64,000 bases of DNA, from NCBI GenBank assembly GCA_038142525.1, contig JAYQKE010000003.1:153286-217285 (forward strand), read 5' to 3'. The number at the start of each line of letters is the position of its first letter. Position 1 is the first letter of the stretch. Both the position numbers and the translations under genes were made by a program. Source of the stretch: CAJQHK01 sp038142525. GTDB lineage: Bacteria > Pseudomonadota > Alphaproteobacteria > Rickettsiales > UBA1997. A model generated the notes under the pieces. That model was not told the DNA's origin. It worked only from the letters and a program-made list of their open reading frames with translations, and ran no database searches. Shown here piece after piece: positions 39,097 through 48,309 of this stretch.

Positions 39097-39150
39097 GGCA
39101 TTGTTAATCCAAAATAGATAATAAGCCATTTCTCTTTAAAATCAATAATT
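39097..39150 (-). mobile_element. IS1 right-end fragment
   Basis: GGCATTGTTAATCCAAAATA and ~34 more bases match the right end of the IS1 at 26529-26582 in reverse. Confidence 0.85.
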
Positions 39151-39383
39151 TAAGACCTTTGACCAAATAAGATCTCAACCTCTCCCAATTTATTAATTTA
39201 TCTAACTTTAACAATTTCTCTTTTTTTTTCTTGAATTTCATCAATTTTTTCTTGAATAAAACAGCAATAAAGCTAGATATTTATCTAGCTTTATTGCTGT
39301 TTTATTCAAGAAAAAATTGATGAAATTAAGAAAAAACCAAGAGAAAGTTAGGGAAATTTTAATGATCTATGCAAAGGTCTTAT
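39151..39383. mobile_element. Foldback fragment of IS5-type element b with 94-bp perfect palindrome
   Basis: From 39161 the sequence reads backwards through the start of the type-b transposase gene (compare 63760-63815). A perfect palindrome at 39234-39327 (46-base arms, 2-base centre) joins two left ends, and the outer end AAGGTCTTAT closes at 39383. No working ORF. It parallels the 324-bp foldback element derived from IS5 type a. Confidence 0.8.
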
Positions 39384-39600
39384 TGATATCAATTCAAGTC
39401 GAGTTTTTGATAATCAAAGCACATGCTCATATTGCGATAAAGATTGGAACTCTTTTAATATTGGGGGTTTTGAGAATTTTAAAGCAAGAACTTATAATGG
39501 TGGTATTGGCGAATTTCTAGTTTATAAAAAAATTCTTTCAACTACGGAACATACTCAAGTTATTGATTATCTTAAAGCAAAATGGGGAATATCATATTAA
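39384..39600 (+). pseudogene. LamG/concanavalin-like domain, C-terminal fragment
   Basis: An open frame without start encodes about 70 residues ending in a pattern seen at the C terminus of LamG-type surface or tail proteins: NGGIGEFLVYKKILSTTEHT, then VIDYLKAKWGISY and TAA. It begins exactly at the border of an IS5-type b end. The parent gene is lost. Its stop overlaps the convergent metallo-hydrolase stop by 3 bases. Confidence 0.5.
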
Positions 39601-40630
39601 TCAAAAATAAAATAATTATCACCTTCTTTTAGAGTGAAAAAGCTATCTTTATTGATATCATATTCATCCCTAGCTTTTTTAAATCTTTAATTGGGTCGTC
39701 AATTGCTTCATTAGTTAATTGAAATGTGCCAAAATGCATACCGATAGATTTTTTTGATTTTAAATCTAGATGTGCTTTTACAGCCTCCTTGGGATTCATA
39801 TGATAATATTTCATAAACCATCTTGGTTCATAAGCACCAATTGGAATCAGGCTTAAATCAAAATAGTCAAATTCTTTTTGAATATTTTTAAAATGATCTG
39901 AATAGCCAGTATCGCCAGCAAAATAGATCTTTTTAGATCCCTCAATTGCAAATGACCCCCAAAGAGATCTATTATCATCAAATAAATTTCTTTTAGACCA
40001 ATGTTGATTAGGTAAAAAAGTGAATAGTAAATTTTGAAATTGTAATTTATCGCCCCAATTCATTTCAATAGCATTTTTTCTATTTTCTTTATCCAAATAA
40101 TAAGAATTTCCTATACCAAATACGATCTTGGGATTATCTCTTAAAATTAATCTTTCTAAGGTTTTTTTATCAAAAGCATCATAATGATTATGGCTGATTA
40201 AAATGACATCAATTTTTGGTAAATCTTTAAATTTTACACCTGGCAATTTTACTCTTTTTGGCCCTAAAAAAGAAAAAGGAGAAGTGCGGTCGGAATATAC
40301 TGGATCAGTTAGAATATTTACCCCGTCAATTTGTAGCAATAGGGTTGCATGATTAATAAAAGTTACATTAACACCCTGCTCTATCCTTTGATATTTTACT
40401 TTGTTTTGTTTTATTTCTACCCATTCTGGCCATTCTTCTCTTTCGGTTTGAAAACGCCATTTTAAAAATTTTGAAAAAGTTTTTTTAGAGTCAGGCGGAG
40501 TTAGATTTTTGAATCTTTCTCCATCAAAATTAGCTGATTTTTCTAGATGGTTTAATTTTGGAGAACAGGCCGGAGCAAAAATAAAAGGAACAATCACTGC
40601 CAAACATAATATCAGAATCTTTTTCATCAT
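39597..40630 (-). CDS. Metallo-beta-lactamase fold protein (NAPE-PLD-like), frameshifted at 3' end
   Basis: ~344 residues. N-terminal hydrophobic signal (about 1-20) ending in a weak lipobox APAC, so probably exported and possibly a lipoprotein. Fold motifs: INHATLLLQIDGVNILTDPVYSDR, SHNHYDAFD, FLPNQHWSKR, YFAGDTGYSDHF, GMHFGTFQLTNE. In SHNHYDAFD the usual HxHxDH has Ala in place of the last His, so one zinc ligand is missing. Near 39677 an A-run is one short; the next frame gives ARDEYDINKDSFFTLKEGDNYF to TAA at 39597. It is last in the tonB operon, overlapping the DUF2237 gene by 4 bases. Confidence 0.85.
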
Positions 40631-41034
40631 ATGGCATATTCTTTTAATTTATCTAAAGAAACATATTCCAAACATTGATTATGAGAAGATTCTAATATTA
40701 CCTTAGGAGCGCAATTATTTTCCAAAGCCTCAACCCATCTGGTAATACATAAACACCATTTATCACCTTCTTTAAGACCTGGAAAATTAAATTCAGGAAT
40801 TGCGGTAATTAAATCATTACCCTGCTTTTTACTAAATTGTAAAAATTCATCCGTAACAATAACGCATATGATATGTTTAGCAAAATCTGTATGATCACTA
40901 TTGCAGTAACCATCACGAAAAAATCCCGTTTTAGGATCGTGACAACAAGATTCTAATTCTCCACCGAGAACATTCTTAGCTTTATTTTCATTAGCAATAT
41001 TTTTTTCCGAAGATAGAGACATGTTTAACAGCAT
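40627..41034 (-). CDS. DUF2237 family protein
   Basis: 135 residues. The family core is complete: NVLGGELESCCHDPKTGFFRDGYCNS, then CVIVTDEFLQFSKKQGNDLITA, PEFNFPGLKEGDKWCLC and ITRWVEALENNCAPKVILESSH. Conserved cysteines suggest a metal or redox role, but no function is known. The start may be the ATG five codons further in (MSLSSEKN). It overlaps exbD by 10 bases and the metallo-hydrolase by 4, so it belongs to the TonB operon. Confidence 0.9.
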   Translation of the reverse strand: MLLNMSLSSEKNIANENKAKNVLGGELESCCHDPKTGFFRDGYCNSDHTDFAKHIICVIVTDEFLQFSKKQGNDLITAIPEFNFPGLKEGDKWCLCITRWVEALENNCAPKVILESSHNQCLEYVSLDKLKEYAI

Positions 41035-41462
41035 TTATTATTATTTTTTTCAACCAAAATATCAGCCATTTGGATATTTTGTTTCTTAAGGAAGGTTAAA
41101 ACTGAAATTAATTTACCAATTTTAGAATTATTATCGGTAATGATAATGATTTTTTGTTCCTTATTTTTCTTGTGATAATCTAATAAATAATCCTTAAATT
41201 TTTTCTCATCAGAGAATTTTTGATCATTTATTTGCCAAATATCGCTTTTTAAAAGATGAATTTCTAGATGATTATTATCCGAAATCATTTTTGAAGCATC
41301 ATCCTTATCTTCCGGCAAGTTAACTTCTAGAGTAAATGAAGCAGTATTAATTGTTAAAATAAGAAAAATTATTAACATAAAAACCACATCCATCAAGGGG
41401 GTTAGATCTGGAAGAAAATCATTAATGATATTTTTACGATTATTATTATTAATATTAATCAT
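41025..41462 (-). CDS. exbD: Biopolymer transport protein ExbD/TolR
   Basis: 145 residues. A single N-terminal membrane helix follows DFLPDLTPLMDVVFMLIIFLIL, which carries the conserved proton-channel Asp of the ExbD/TolR family (LMDVVF). A periplasmic domain follows. With ExbB it energises TonB using the proton motive force. It overlaps exbB by 8 bases. The frame is intact. Confidence 0.93.
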   Translation of the reverse strand: MININNNNRKNIINDFLPDLTPLMDVVFMLIIFLILTINTASFTLEVNLPEDKDDASKMISDNNHLEIHLLKSDIWQINDQKFSDEKKFKDYLLDYHKKNKEQKIIIITDNNSKIGKLISVLTFLKKQNIQMADILVEKNNNKCC

Positions 41463-41988
41463 TAAAGCCTGCGATTTTTAGGGATTTACTATTTAGTAAT
41501 TTTTGTAATTTATCGATATGTTTTTCTGAAATACGCAAAAATAAAAAGATAAAAAACAAAGCAGGAATAGCAATAATTAAGCCATAAGCAGTGGTCAACA
41601 TAGCATTCCATAAAGAATCGGCTATCATTGCAGGTGCAATTGGAGAATTTTGTAAAGAAATTACCTTAAAAGCTTTAATAATTCCAATAACAGTGCCTAA
41701 AAGACCAATCATTGGCGATAAAATAGCAATAATTCTTAAAAAATTAATTCCTGATTCTAGAGAATTTTTAAGATCAAGTAATTTAAAAGAGATAATTTCA
41801 TCTCTAATATTTTTATGAAGATTTTTATTTTTCTCCAATAAATTAACAAGATCTTCTTTAATTTTTTTACTATTTTTTTTAAAGAAATTTAATAAAAAAA
41901 TACTTCTATCAATAATTATGGCGATGGCAATGATTGATAAAAATGACAGGGGATAAAATAAAAAACCAATTTGATTGATAAGATTCAT
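41455..41988 (-). CDS. exbB: Biopolymer transport protein ExbB/TolQ
   Basis: 177 residues of the MotA/TolQ/ExbB family: helix 1 FYPLSFLSIIAIAIIIDRSIFL, helix 2 around FLRIIAILSPMIGLLGTVIGIIKAF, helix 3 MLTTAYGLIIAIPALFFIFLFL. The LLGTVxG and TAxGLxxAIPA motifs are typical. It forms the proton channel with ExbD. It starts 3 bases after tonB. The frame is intact and rather short for the family. Confidence 0.93.
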   Translation of the reverse strand: MNLINQIGFLFYPLSFLSIIAIAIIIDRSIFLLNFFKKNSKKIKEDLVNLLEKNKNLHKNIRDEIISFKLLDLKNSLESGINFLRIIAILSPMIGLLGTVIGIIKAFKVISLQNSPIAPAMIADSLWNAMLTTAYGLIIAIPALFFIFLFLRISEKHIDKLQKLLNSKSLKIAGFND

Positions 41989-41991
41989 AGT

Positions 41992-42546
41992 CTAACTGAT
42001 TTTAAACTCGATTGGTACATTAACCCACATTTTTGATTTATGACCATTAATGATCATAGGTTGAAATTTCCATTGCGACACAGCATTAAGGGTCGCCTTA
42101 TTTAATGAGTTATATTGGGATTTTTGAGTGAAAATAATTTCTTCAGGCAGACCATCATTCGAGACAAGAATTCTAAGATAAACCACGCCCTCTTGCTGTA
42201 ATTTTAAGGCTCTTTTAGGGTAGTTTGGCATAATTTTTTGACCAGTAACTTCAAAATCACTAAAAATTGGAATAACCTCCCGATTCTTTTCTAAATTTTG
42301 AGAAATAGAGTCATCTGACAAATTAGAATTTTCTATCTCTTTCTTCTGTAAAACCTTTTTACTGATATTATTTTCACTCATTTTTGGCAAAAATTTTTCT
42401 GACAAATTAGAAAAATTAATAGCAATTTTATTACTCAATAAATCATGCTTCATTTGAGAATCATATTTATTTTGCCCAATAAAATTAATAAAAATTAAAT
42501 GTAAAAAAAGGGAGGAAAATACAGCAATATATGCTCTTCTACTCAA
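41992..42546 (-). CDS. tonB: TonB energy-transducing protein
   Basis: 184 residues: an N-terminal membrane anchor (about 7-24), a charged spacer, and a C-terminal TonB domain (YPKRALKLQQEGVVYLRILV, SLNKATLNAVSQWKFQP). The spacer is not Pro-rich as in E. coli. First gene of the five-gene minus-strand operon. A Fur-box-like site lies 18 bases upstream of the start codon. It would drive the receptor encoded divergently at 42806. The frame is intact. Confidence 0.9.
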   Translation of the reverse strand: MSRRAYIAVFSSLFLHLIFINFIGQNKYDSQMKHDLLSNKIAINFSNLSEKFLPKMSENNISKKVLQKKEIENSNLSDDSISQNLEKNREVIPIFSDFEVTGQKIMPNYPKRALKLQQEGVVYLRILVSNDGLPEEIIFTQKSQYNSLNKATLNAVSQWKFQPMIINGHKSKMWVNVPIEFKIS

Positions 42547-42564
42547 ATTTTATTTATTAACATT

Positions 42565-42583
42565 GATAATGATTATCAATTAT
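42565..42583. promoter_or_regulatory. Fur box upstream of tonB operon
   Basis: GATAATGATTATCAATTAT matches the 19-bp Fur consensus at most positions. It lies just downstream of a candidate minus-strand promoter (TTGTCA at 42615-42620, 17-base spacer, TAAATT at 42592-42597), so bound Fur would block transcription. Confidence 0.75.
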
Positions 42584-42591
42584 ATTTTTCT

Positions 42592-42620
42592 AATTTAGAA
42601 AAGCAAGGGTATTTTGACAA
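42592..42620 (-). promoter_or_regulatory. Candidate promoter of tonB operon
   Basis: -35 TTGTCA and -10 TAAATT with 17-base spacing on the minus strand, next to a Fur box. Confidence 0.45.
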
Positions 42621-42697
42621 AATAATAAAGGCAAAGTTAAAACAAAAATAATTCTCTTAAAATAATCATTTCTTAGAAATAAAGCCAATTCTTTATT

Positions 42698-42716
42698 GAT
42701 AATGATTATCATTTTC
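42698..42716. promoter_or_regulatory. Fur box 1 upstream of TonB-dependent receptor
   Basis: GATAATGATTATCATTTTC, the best of the three Fur-like sites. It lies directly upstream of a plus-strand -35 element TTGACT (42720-42725). Confidence 0.8.
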
Positions 42717-42719
42717 TTC

Positions 42720-42748
42720 TTGACTTATTATTTTACAATATTTAGATT
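42720..42748 (+). promoter_or_regulatory. Candidate promoter of the receptor gene
   Basis: -35 TTGACT (42720-42725), 17-base spacer, -10 TAGATT (42743-42748). It lies between two Fur-like boxes. Confidence 0.45.
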
Positions 42749-42757
42749 ATCTTTTTT

Positions 42758-42776
42758 GATAATGAATATCATTATT
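42758..42776. promoter_or_regulatory. Fur box 2 upstream of TonB-dependent receptor
   Basis: GATAATGAATATCATTATT, a perfect inverted-repeat core. It lies about 10 bases after the -10 element, at the expected transcript start, and 30 bases before the ATG. Confidence 0.75.
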
Positions 42777-42805
42777 AAAATCTACCTAAATTAATTGAAA
42801 TAAAG

Positions 42806-44916
42806 ATGAATAATAAAAAACTAACTGCAATTATCGCCCTAACAATGGCAGTAAATTCCTATGCTAACGAAACTTCCAAAAAAAAAATGATGGAAAGGGT
42901 CATGGTTATTGGCAATGCTGAAAATATTAGCAACATAGCTGGCTCTGCCAATTTTATTGATAAGAAGCAATTAGAAAAATACAATTACAGCGATATTAAT
43001 AGGGTTTTAAAACAAATTCCTGGCATAAATATTAATGAGGAAGAAGGTTTTGGTAATCGTCCCAATATTGGCTTTAGAGGCGGTAGAAATGACAGAAGTG
43101 CCGATATTACTTTGATGGAAGATGCTGTATTAATTGCCCCTGCCCCATATGCCGATCTTCAGCCTATTATTTTCCAAGAATGACCAGAATGGAATCGGTT
43201 GAAGTAAGAAAAGGTTCTTCAACTACTGAATTTGGCCCAAGAACAACCTCTGGCGCTCTTAATTTAATTACCAAATCTACTCCAGATCAGTTACAATTTG
43301 ATGTTTTGGCTGGGTATGGTAGCTTTAATACTCACAAAGAACAAGTTACTCATGGTAATAAATTGGGTAATTTTAGCTATTTAATTGATGCTGCTAATGA
43401 GCAAAGTGACGGCTTTAAAAAAATTGATCTTGTTGGTGGCGATACTGGCTATTCCACCCAAGATATTGTGGGTAAATTCAAATTTGAAACTGATGATGAT
43501 GCTAAAATTTATCAATCCATTGAGTTAAAATTAGGATATAATGGCGAAGATTCAGATGAAACTTATCTTGGCCTAACTGATGCCGATTTTAAGAATGATC
43601 CATATAGAAGATATGCCTTACCTCATGACTTGATAATATGGATGCTGAGCATTCTCAATATCAATTAAGACATTTTGTTGATTTTAATAATTTTGATCTA
43701 ACAACTACAATTTATCACAATAATTTTACTCGTAATTGGTACAAATTAAAAACTACAGTTACTGATAATTCTAATAGCAACAGCAACCTAACGGTTAGAG
43801 CTAATAATCGTGATTATTATTCTCAGGGAATTCAGTCAGTTTTAGGAGCTGAATTTAAAACTGCCAATTTAGATCATAAATTAAAATTTAGTGCCAGATT
43901 TCATCAAGATCAAGAAGATCGCTTTCAAAGAGATGATACTTATGATTTAGTAAATGGTAAAATGATGCTAACAAATTACGGCACTCCAGGTGGAGCAGGG
44001 AATCAGGAAAAAGATGCCGATGCTACCGCAATTTATGTTAGTGACGCTATCACTTACAATAAATTTACTCTAACTCCAGGCCTGAGATATGAAAATATCA
44101 AATTAGAAAATACTGATTACAATAATTCTTCTAATAATAATGTTAATCATTTAGATGTTTTTATTCCTTCTTTAGGATCACTTTACAAATTTAATGATAA
44201 TTTAGCAACATTTGCTTCTATCCATAAGGGCTTTAATCCCCCATCTCCAGGACTCCGATTCTAAGGAAGAAAGAAGTGTAAATTATGAGGCGGGGCTTCG
44301 ATATGATGAAGATAGCTTTAAAACTGAATTTGTAGCTTTCTTTAATGATTATTCTAATTTAAATGGCGAATGCACCAATTCATCTGGCGGAAATTGCACT
44401 GCTGGTGACCAATATAGTGCTGGTGAAGTTGACGCTAAAGGTTTTGAATTATCTGCCTCTTATGATTTAGCAAGTAATTTTGAAGGGGCTGATTTTCAAT
44501 TACCAATCATGGCAAATTACACCTTCACTGATACTAAATTTAAAACCAATTTTACTGAAGTTGATTTTGCTGAATGGGGCGATGTTTCATCTGGCGATGA
44601 ATTACCATATATTGCCAGACATCAATATTTTGCTGCAATTGGTTTTATCAAGCCTAAATGGGAAGTTAATCTAAATAGTAAATATGTTGGTAAAATGCGA
44701 TCAACAGCTGGTAAGGGAGCAATTGCTACTGGTGAAAAAATTGACCCACATTTTATTGTTGATATTGCTACAGAATTTCAAGTTGCCAGTAAAACTAGAT
44801 TATTCCTAAATGTTGAGAATCTCTTCGATGAAGAATATATTGTTTCAAGAAGGCCAATTAATGCTAGACCAGGAAAGCCATTATCTGTTATGGGCGGTTT
44901 TAAATATAAATTTTAA
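42806..44916 (+). CDS. TonB-dependent siderophore/ferric receptor (FecA-like), three frameshifts
   Basis: Outer-membrane gated barrel importing a ferric chelate. Signal peptide 1-20 (ends SYANE); plug domain INRVLKQIPGININEEEGFGNRPNIGFRGG, then RMESVEVRKGSSTTEFGPRTTSGALNLITKS; barrel with SDETYLGLTDADFKNDPYRRYA, as in FecA; ends VMGGFKYKF with a terminal Phe. Total ~703 residues when bridged. Frame breaks lie near 43155, 43632 and 44250. Each of the four pieces aligns in order with no loss, so the gene is complete apart from the indels. No FecA-type N-terminal signalling extension or FecIR pair is seen. Fur boxes lie upstream. Confidence 0.88.
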
Positions 44917-45112
44917 TATCTCAACTACTTCAAAAAATCCTTATAAGCAGTATATTGAGCTGAATGAATTATTAGTCCTTAATATTTCTAAGGTCATTCT
45001 CTGCTTTTGGAGGCAATCTTAATAAACTGACCCCGACCCCTTATTCCCCTACATAATTATTGATCATTAATTTTCACGATATATCATATCCTCCTTAATC
45101 AAAATAAGGATC

Positions 45113-45356
45113 ATGAAAGAATTAATAAATCAATATTTCAGTGACTTTGGCAAAGTTCTTCCAAAGAGGTTAGCTAATATAACAACTGCGATAATGCGAT
45201 GCGGTAGCGCTAATACTTACCAAATAGCCAGACAGCTTTCAAAGGAAAACAATAAAAGCTTTAAGACAAATGATATGGCTGTTTATAGATTATTACAGAG
45301 CAAAGATTTCCAGATAGATGATTCCTTTTGGCGCAAACATGTGAAGCTAATATTTA
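45113..45356 (+). pseudogene. IS4-like transposase N-terminal fragment
   Basis: About 81 residues with an N-terminal pattern like IS4/IS10-type transposases (VLPKRLANITTAIMRCGSAN, then VYRLLQSKDFQIDDSFWRKH). It is cut by an IS1634 end at 45357. Family placement is tentative. The 196 bases before it hold no gene, only a C-rich stretch that may be the element's own end. Confidence 0.5.
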
Positions 45357-46030
45357 CTTAAATTCCCATATCTTTACCCACGATAGTCCTTAAAAAAACA
45401 TTAATCTAAGCAAATAAAAGCTTGCAACCGACTTTTTAGTTCTATATACTCGTGCCTATTATTAATTCTTTACTCACGATTATGAGCTATATCAGATACA
45501 AAAAAGTTGGAGACAGGGAATATGCATATGAAATAACGGCCTATTGGGATAAAAAGAAACAACATTCCAATAAAAGACAGCAAATATCTTGGAATTGTCC
45601 TAGATAAAGAAGCTGGAATATTTCAGGAGGTAAAAAGAAGAAAGAGAGATTTAAATGGAAAAGTTATTTCCAATCCAAAAAGGGTTATGGCACAACCATT
45701 TAAGGAGAGGGAAATTGTATCTTTTGGTAGTGGCTACTTAACCAAGAAACTAATTGATGAAGATGATGTTGGAAAAATCTTTGCAGACTTACTGCCTCAT
45801 GTAAAGCTTAAAACATTAAAAAGCTTACTATCCTATCGTCTCATCAATGGATCTGCAATGTATTTAGCTAATGATTGGTATGAAGGCGATATATCTAAAC
45901 ATTTATTTCCAGGCTCTTCTATGAGCTCACAAGCTATCAGTAATTTCCTAAAAGAACTGGGAAGTGAAAAGCTTCAAAAAGACTTTTTTAGAAAATATCT
46001 TCCTATCGCAACAAAAGACAGCAAAGAAGG
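45357..46030 (+). mobile_element. IS1634 5' fragment
   Basis: Terminal repeat and transposase codons up to TKDSKEG, with the frame broken at the variable spot near 45575; MAQPFKERE reopens at 45687. IS3 copy 2 ends it at 46030, and the rest of IS1634 is not found beyond IS3. Confidence 0.88.
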
Positions 46031-46165
46031 AGAAATGCCCCCTAAAATTCAGACCATTAATTTTTAAATTTCATAGACTATAATTTCTTTAAATTTCGAT
46101 TTGGAAGATGGAAAAATATGCTAATATTTTTTCATCTGTTAATTAAAAATTTAATTTAATAAATT

Positions 46166-46474
46166 ATGTCAAAAGAAATTAAAAAATATAATTCTGATTT
46201 TAAGTTTAAAGTTGTAATGAAATATTTATCCGAAAATTATACAATTTATCAGATTTGTAGCGAATATGATATTGCTAAATCAACATTACATAAATGGGTT
46301 AAGCAGTTTAAAGCTAGCGGTAATGATATATTTTCTGATTCTAAGTTATCTAAAGAAGAAAAATTAAGTAAAAAAGAACAAAAAAAGAAGGATAAAGAAA
46401 TTGATAAATTATATAAGAAAATAGGTCAATTAACAATGGAAAGAGATTTCTTAAAAAAGTTTCTGGACAGTTAG
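46166..46474 (+). CDS. IS3 OrfA (copy 2)
   Basis: 102 residues, identical to OrfA of copy 1: helix-turn-helix plus coiled coil, with the slippery A-AAA-AAG at 46453-46459. Confidence 0.93.
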   Translation: MSKEIKKYNSDFKFKVVMKYLSENYTIYQICSEYDIAKSTLHKWVKQFKASGNDIFSDSKLSKEEKLSKKEQKKKDKEIDKLYKKIGQLTMERDFLKKFLDS

Positions 46475-46515
46475 ATTATTCTAAGAAAATCAAATTTCTA
46501 AAATTATCATCAGAT

Positions 46516-47352
46516 ATGTATAATTTAGCTGTCAGAAATAGATGTAGATTGTTAGATATTAATAGATCTAATTTTTATTATAAATCTAGGATTGATATTT
46601 CTAAGATTAATAGTTTATGCAAAGATATTCATAATATCTGGAGTAAATATCAATTTTTCGGATATAGAAGAATTACAGAAATAATCAATCAAGATAGAAA
46701 TCATAATAATAAAATTAATCGCAAGAAGATTCTTAGATTAATGAGAGTTCTAAAGATTAAAGCTCTTTATCCAAAGAAAAAGACAACAATCATCAATAAA
46801 AAAGATTACAAATATCCTTATTTATTAGAAGATAAATCTAAAATAGATAAGCCAAATCACACTTGGGCAATTGATATAACTTACATCAAAACACCAGTAG
46901 GATTTGTTTATTTAATGTCGCTAATTGATTGGAGTTCTAGATTTGTTGTTGCATCAAAATTATCAATTTCTATGGAAACTAATAATTGTGTTGAAATATT
47001 AAAAAAGGGAATAAAAAATCATAAAATTATTCCAACAATTATTAATACTGATCAAGGATCTCAATTTACCAGCGGTAATTGGATAAATGAATTAAAAAAA
47101 CGAAATATTCAAATATCAATGGATGGAAAAGGTAGGTGGGTAGACAATGTAATTATTGAAAGATTCTGGAGAACTGTAAAATATGAACAAATTTTTCTCA
47201 ATCCTCCTGATAATATAGAAGAATTAAAGAGGCAAATAATAAGATTTATCCATTTTTATAATTATCAAAGACCTCATCAATCTTTGAATTACAAAACTCC
47301 TAGTCAAATTTACTATAATGATGACAGTAAGAGAAAAAGAATTAGATTTTAA
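46516..47352 (+). CDS. IS3 OrfB transposase (copy 2)
   Basis: 278 residues with the same DDE residues as copy 1; a single Thr-to-Ile change (RQIIRFIHF) was noticed. The open frame extends upstream to the OrfA frameshift site. Confidence 0.95.
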   Translation: MYNLAVRNRCRLLDINRSNFYYKSRIDISKINSLCKDIHNIWSKYQFFGYRRITEIINQDRNHNNKINRKKILRLMRVLKIKALYPKKKTTIINKKDYKYPYLLEDKSKIDKPNHTWAIDITYIKTPVGFVYLMSLIDWSSRFVVASKLSISMETNNCVEILKKGIKNHKIIPTIINTDQGSQFTSGNWINELKKRNIQISMDGKGRWVDNVIIERFWRTVKYEQIFLNPPDNIEELKRQIIRFIHFYNYQRPHQSLNYKTPSQIYYNDDSKRKRIRF

Positions 47353-47538
47353 AATAAAAAATAATTAAAATCTAAAATATGAAATACGAAATTTTATAAT
47401 TTTCCAGAAATTTCTACGAATTTGGCTATTTAGGGCCATTCTAAAATTTCAGAAAATTCAAAAATTTCTACACCGAATTTAAAGAAAAAAGTCTATGACT
47501 TTTAAAGAGGTAATGGTCTAACAAATGGGTGCAGTTCT

Positions 47539-47797
47539 CATTTTATTTACTTTTATTTTTCCATTTTTTCATTTCCAGCGACATTACCTTAATCCAGTAA
47601 AGTAATATTGGCAATATTTCTAAGTAAGTAATTATAGGTTAGTTATTGACTTAATTTACTATTACTATTAAAATTATACATTCCTGTTATTCTTAATATG
47701 TTATAGTTATTAATAGTATTTATTTTATATTATTGTATTTTAAATAAAATATACTATAATTAACTATATATAGCAATATTAACTAAATTATAAATAT
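47539..47797. other. Non-coding A+T-rich leader of toxin-antitoxin/resolvase locus
   Basis: No ORF or RNA gene seen. Its last ~100 bases are almost pure A/T with TATACT- and TATAAT-like boxes and partial dyads (ACTATAATTAACTATATA). It could hold the antitoxin operator, the promoter and possibly the resolvase res site. Confidence 0.3.
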
Positions 47798-48034
47798 ATG
47801 AGTACTATTAATATATCTGCACATATTCCTGCAACCTTATCTGATAAGTTGGAAAAAGTGTGTAAATTAGAAGAAAGATCTAAAAGCTATTATATTAAAA
47901 AATCATTAGAACAATATTTAGATAAAAGATTAGAAGATATTGAGGATTATCATGATGCTAATGAATCTTATACAAAATTTAAAAAATTAGGTGAAGAATC
48001 TGTTTCTTTAGATAAGGTTTTTGAAGATATATAA
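47798..48034 (+). CDS. RHH-type antitoxin (RelB/DinJ-like)
   Basis: 78 residues. The N-terminal ribbon-helix-helix DNA-binding fold (INISAHIPATLSDKLEKVCK, then ERSKSYYIKKSLEQYLDKRLEDIED) is followed by a C-terminal arm that would wrap the toxin. The stop lies 5 bases before the toxin start. Antitoxins of this kind repress their own operon. Confidence 0.85.
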   Translation: MSTINISAHIPATLSDKLEKVCKLEERSKSYYIKKSLEQYLDKRLEDIEDYHDANESYTKFKKLGEESVSLDKVFEDI

Positions 48035-48039
48035 TATTT

Positions 48040-48306
48040 ATGGATTGGAAGATAGAATTTACCAAAAAAGCTCAAAAGCAATTTAATTCTTTAGATAATT
48101 CAACAAAATTAAGAATTAAAAAACATATTCTTGAAAAATTGATAATAAATCCAAAATTACATTTAATACCACTTCTTGGAGATAAATCTGGATTTTATAA
48201 ATTTAGGGTAGGAGATTATAGATTGCTATGTGCTAAAGAAAATGATAAATATATTATTACTATTGTTAAGGTAAAACATAGAAAAGAAGTTTATAATTCC
48301 AACTAG
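48040..48306 (+). CDS. RelE/ParE-family toxin
   Basis: 88 residues: WKIEFTKKAQKQFNSLDNSTKLRI, LHLIPLLGDKSGFYKFRVGDYRLLC and VKVKHRKEVY give the RelE fold with basic residues near the C terminus. RelE members cut mRNA on ribosomes; ParE members act on gyrase. The KVKHRKEVY ending favours RelE. The pair sits beside a resolvase among IS elements, which suggests a plasmid or integrated-element origin. Confidence 0.88.
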   Translation: MDWKIEFTKKAQKQFNSLDNSTKLRIKKHILEKLIINPKLHLIPLLGDKSGFYKFRVGDYRLLCAKENDKYIITIVKVKHRKEVYNSN

Positions 48307-48309
48307 ATC

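Larger units (their letters stand above)
46031..47538 (+). mobile_element. IS3-family element, copy 2, complete
   Basis: 1508 bp between AGAAATGCCCCC and GGGTGCAGTTCT. Nearly identical to copy 1 at 13263 but uninterrupted. Confidence 0.93.
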
